DNA of 8,946 bases from an uncultured Anaerolineaceae bacterium (GTDB taxonomy: Bacteria; Chloroflexota; Anaerolineae; Anaerolineales; Anaerolineaceae). The stretch covers positions 1-8,946 of the forward strand of contig CALESS010000216.1 of assembly GCA_937907495.1 (NCBI GenBank), read 5' to 3'. Under the pieces are notes generated by a model. It was given only the letters and a program-made list of their open reading frames with translations, did not search any database and had not been told where the DNA came from. The position numbers and the translations under genes were made by a program. Shown here one piece after another: positions 7,027-8,946 of this stretch (its first letter is position 1; each line of letters begins with the position of its first letter).

Positions 7027-8262
7027 TTATGCCATATCCTGCCCGATTGGCAAGGCGGCCTGGCGCTCCCGCCCGTACAAATACATGAAAAAGAGTACCG
7101 CCAGCGTACCGATGACGGCGCTGCCATACCAGATGTACTTTGGCCCCAGGTTGTCGCTGAGCAGGCCGCCGAACGGCGCCCCAATCATCTGGGCTACGTT
7201 CCACGTCAGGCCGAAGAGGGACATATAGCGGCCGCGCATGTTGGCAGGGGCCAGGTTGGCGGCGTGGGTGGTGGCTGTCGGCACCAGGATCAGCTCGCCG
7301 ATGGTGAAGATGACCATGGAAAGCCAAAAATGCCAGAAGATGCTGCCCTGCGAGACGCTGAACACCCCCAGGGTATAAACAGCCGCGCCCAAGGCCATCA
7401 CCAGCAAGGGCGGCCGGGTTTTGGTGAAGCGGGTGACCAGGATCTGCAGCGTTACAACCATGATGGCATTGGTCGCCGGGATCCAGCCGTACTGGCTCTC
7501 CAGCAGGCCATAATTTTTGGTGGTATAGACGGCCAGCATGGACCACATCATCTGCACCGCCAGGGTGATGCCGATCATCGCCAGCACAAACGAGAGGAAC
7601 TTCCCATCCCGAAAGATGCGCTCGTAGCCGGCAAAACGCTCCCCCGCTCCCGGACGCTCCGCCGTATCCCGCACCAGGGTTTCACGGGCCAGCACCAGCG
7701 TCAACACACCATACGCGGAAAGCCCCACGGCTGCCCCTGCAAAGGCATAGGTGTAAGAGGCTGAAGCCACAAAACCGCCGATCATCGGGCCGATGGCGAT
7801 GCCCAGGTTATTGGCCATGCGGAAAAGTGAGTACCCTTCCGCCCGGCGTTCCGGCGGCACCAGGTCGGCCAGCATGGCATCTGCCCCCACCCGGTAGAGC
7901 GGCATCAGCGAGCCGCCCAGTATCATCAGCAATACGAATTGCCAGAAAAAAGCCGCCTGGCTGAGCAACAGGTAATAACCGCCAAGGGCGATCAGGCTGA
8001 AGGCCATCACCCGCTTGCGCCCGGTGAAATCGGTGATTGGCCCGGCAATGAAGGAGAAGATCAGCCCGGTGAATGCATTGATGGAGAGCAGCAAAGCCGC
8101 CCGCGTCAGCGGATAACCATGTACCCGCGTCAGGTAGACCATCAGGAACGGCCAGATCATGCTGGTGCCAATGGTGCTGATCAGCATTCCCCAAAACATT
8201 AACCAGAATTGGCCGGGGTAAGCTTTGCGGGTGGCGGCGAGGCGGCTGGCGATAAAACCCAT
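7027..8262 (-). CDS. MFS transporter (multidrug-efflux-like)
   Basis: A 411-residue integral membrane protein of the size and layout of a 12-helix major facilitator. The loop between helices 2 and 3 carries the hallmark GPITDFTGRKR (74-84), and the corresponding loop of the second half shows the relaxed repeat GGLLSDNLGPK (365-375). Helix 5 carries NNLGIAIGPMIGG (151-163), resembling the GPxxGG antiporter motif of drug/H+ exporters. A polar stretch of about 25 residues (190-220) separates the halves. Closest in style to MdtG/MdtH-type proteins; the substrate is unknown. The ATG at 8262 has AAGGA six to seven bases upstream and an extended -10 about 34 bases upstream. It is the first gene of the minus-strand run and ends 32 bases before wecC. 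Such proteins are not the usual lipid-linked-glycan flippases, so the link to the ManNAcA genes may be only positional. Confidence 0.9.
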   Translation of the reverse strand: MGFIASRLAATRKAYPGQFWLMFWGMLISTIGTSMIWPFLMVYLTRVHGYPLTRAALLLSINAFTGLIFSFIAGPITDFTGRKRVMAFSLIALGGYYLLLSQAAFFWQFVLLMILGGSLMPLYRVGADAMLADLVPPERRAEGYSLFRMANNLGIAIGPMIGGFVASASYTYAFAGAAVGLSAYGVLTLVLARETLVRDTAERPGAGERFAGYERIFRDGKFLSFVLAMIGITLAVQMMWSMLAVYTTKNYGLLESQYGWIPATNAIMVVTLQILVTRFTKTRPPLLVMALGAAVYTLGVFSVSQGSIFWHFWLSMVIFTIGELILVPTATTHAANLAPANMRGRYMSLFGLTWNVAQMIGAPFGGLLSDNLGPKYIWYGSAVIGTLAVLFFMYLYGRERQAALPIGQDMA

Positions 8263-8286
8263 TGAGTTTCCTTTGCGTTAAAAAAT

Positions 8287-8344
8287 GCGGATTGGATTCT
8301 ATCACGGCGGCAGGTGTTTTAGGATTATTGGCGCCGCAATCCGC
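8287..8344. repeat. 8-bp inverted repeat flanking the MFS promoter
   Basis: GCGGATTG at 8287-8294 and CAATCCGC at 8337-8344 are perfect reverse complements separated by 42 bases, with the extended -10 lying between them. Next to the right arm is a shorter dyad (ATTG, GGCGCC, CAAT; 8327-8340). It could be a regulator site, but an 8-bp match somewhere in a gap of this size is not rare by chance. Confidence 0.25.
8296..8304 (-). promoter_or_regulatory. Putative extended -10 promoter for the MFS-wecC-wecB-GT operon
   Basis: The minus strand reads TGATAGAAT, one mismatch from the extended -10 consensus TGnTATAAT. Transcription would start near 8289, giving a leader of about 27 bases that contains the AAGGA of the MFS gene. 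No good -35 is present. The same core (TGnTAGAAT) precedes the GlsB-like gene. Confidence 0.5.
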
Positions 8345-8466
8345 TGCCCAATTTCGCTGGCGGGGGGAAAACTTTTAGCTGGTCCCGGCCCCGGGTGGCA
8401 GATGAAGGATGGTGCGAATTTCCAGCGCCCCCCAGAACCGCTCAGCTTACATTCTTGAAAGACAGG

Positions 8467-8495
8467 TTGCCTCCAGCCATGGGGCGTGATACACT
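8467..8495 (+). promoter_or_regulatory. Sigma-70-type promoter for a leaderless receiver-like gene
   Basis: TTGCCT (8467-8472) and TACACT (8490-8495) are separated by exactly 17 bases, matching the -35 and -10 layout of housekeeping promoters. The expected transcription start, about seven bases after the -10, falls on the GTG start codon at 8502. No Shine-Dalgarno sequence lies at a usable distance, consistent with a leaderless mRNA. Confidence 0.55.
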
Positions 8496-8501
8496 TTTAC
8501 C

Positions 8502-8946
8502 GTGCCTAATCAGATATTAATCGCCACTCCACATGCCGCCTTTGGGGAATTACTGCGTATCAGCCTCGAGGAAACCGGTGACTACCGCGTCCGCCTGGTT
8601 CAATCCGGGCGCGAGGTGCAGGCCAGCCTGGCCCGCCTGTCTTTTGACCTGGTGCTGCTGGATGCGGACCTGACGGATATGCCCCTGGCAGAGGTTGCCA
8701 GGCAGGTGTTGGAACTGCGCGGCCCGCGCCTGATGGTGGTTCCGCCCGATAACAACCCCAGGCACCCCATGCTGGCAGGCATCGAGATTCATGGCTTCGT
8801 TTACCGGCCGTTTTATACCCCCGACCTGCTCGAATCCATCGCTGGACTGATGCGGACGAAAGAAGCGTCCGCCGCCCCCCCCGCCCCCCCCCCCCGGCAG
8901 TTCCCCTCGGCCAAGTTCCGCGACCGCGCTCTGCGCTGCAAAACTA
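8502..8946 (+). CDS. Receiver-like (degenerate CheY-fold) protein, 3' end outside the window
   Basis: The frame from GTG 8502 is open to the window edge (148 codons, partial). Residues 4-118 follow the response-regulator receiver pattern: first strand QILIATP (4-10), VLLDADLTDMP (51-61) with the possible phospho-acceptor Asp54, fourth strand LMVVPP (77-82) and fifth strand FVYRPFY (99-105). The acidic pair after strand 1, the Ser/Thr after strand 4 and the Lys of KPF (here Arg102) are missing, so normal phospho-signalling is doubtful. From 122 an Ala/Pro-rich linker encoded by a C-rich tract leads to an unseen C-terminal domain. An in-frame TGA at 8487 leaves GTG 8502 as the only start upstream of strand 1. 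GC-rich third positions after the C tract favour this frame over the other two. It is divergent from the MFS gene. The output domain cannot be identified. Confidence 0.75.
   Translation, partial: MPNQILIATPHAAFGELLRISLEETGDYRVRLVQSGREVQASLARLSFDLVLLDADLTDMPLAEVARQVLELRGPRLMVVPPDNNPRHPMLAGIEIHGFVYRPFYTPDLLESIAGLMRTKEASAAPPAPPPRQFPSAKFRDRALRCKT
8875..8895 (+). repeat. C-homopolymer tract (C8-G-C12) in coding sequence
   Basis: Eight C, one G and twelve C encode part of the Ala/Pro linker of the receiver-like protein. Runs of this length are prone to polymerase slippage and to miscounting in sequencing, so the frame downstream could vary or be wrong in this assembly. Confidence 0.85.

Noticed and set aside
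7018..7764. A 248-codon plus-strand open frame opposite the MFS gene
   Set aside because: The minus strand encodes a full-length membrane transporter with MFS motifs; the plus frame is His/Gln/Gly-rich and unrecognisable.
8384..8396. CCCGG/CCGGG small inverted repeat in the divergent gap as a terminator or operator
   Set aside because: The arms are only five bases, the two-base spacer cannot form a proper RNA loop, no U tract follows, and such GC repeats are common in this base composition.
1..8946. tRNA, rRNA, CRISPR, insertion sequence or prophage content
   Set aside because: No cloverleaf-like segment, regularly spaced direct repeats, transposase, integrase or terminal repeats were seen on reading through the window.

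Overview
The window reads as a high-GC bacterial chromosome segment with GC-rich third codon positions. The gene set and sequence style would fit a member of the Chloroflexota (Anaerolineae-like), but that placement is an impression from protein style and not something the sequence proves. There are nine protein genes and no RNA genes, insertion sequences, CRISPR arrays or phage genes.

Layout. Positions 38-2420 carry a plus-strand run: a cyclopropane-fatty-acid-synthase-type lipid methyltransferase, nine bases later a geranylgeranyl-reductase-type flavoprotein, then a small GlsB/YeaQ-type membrane protein with its own likely promoter. A strong symmetrical hairpin at 2466-2493, U-tracted on both strands, separates this from a minus-strand run read from 8262 down to 2508: an MFS transporter, wecC (UDP-ManNAc dehydrogenase), wecB (UDP-GlcNAc 2-epimerase), a GT4 glycosyltransferase and, after a 178-base gap, an SDR oxidoreductase. 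wecC, wecB and the glycosyltransferase are packed with zero gap and then an 8-base overlap, so they are surely co-transcribed. At the right edge, divergent from the MFS gene, a receiver-like protein starts at 8502 and runs off the window.

How the genes work together. WecB and WecC convert UDP-GlcNAc to UDP-ManNAc and then to UDP-ManNAcA, an acidic sugar donor for surface polysaccharide; the neighbouring glycosyltransferase would be a natural user of an activated sugar. The Cfa-type enzyme and the flavoprotein form a tight pair that could alkylate and then reduce a lipid chain.

Most of the window is ordinary. The points worth a second look are: (1) the glycosyltransferase is split by a single in-frame TAG with perfect reading on both sides; (2) the Cfa/reductase pair; (3) the receiver-like gene, whose promoter sits so close that its mRNA should be leaderless, whose receiver has lost most of its phosphorylation residues, and whose linker is encoded by a long C tract. 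I did not find a convincing new multi-gene system.
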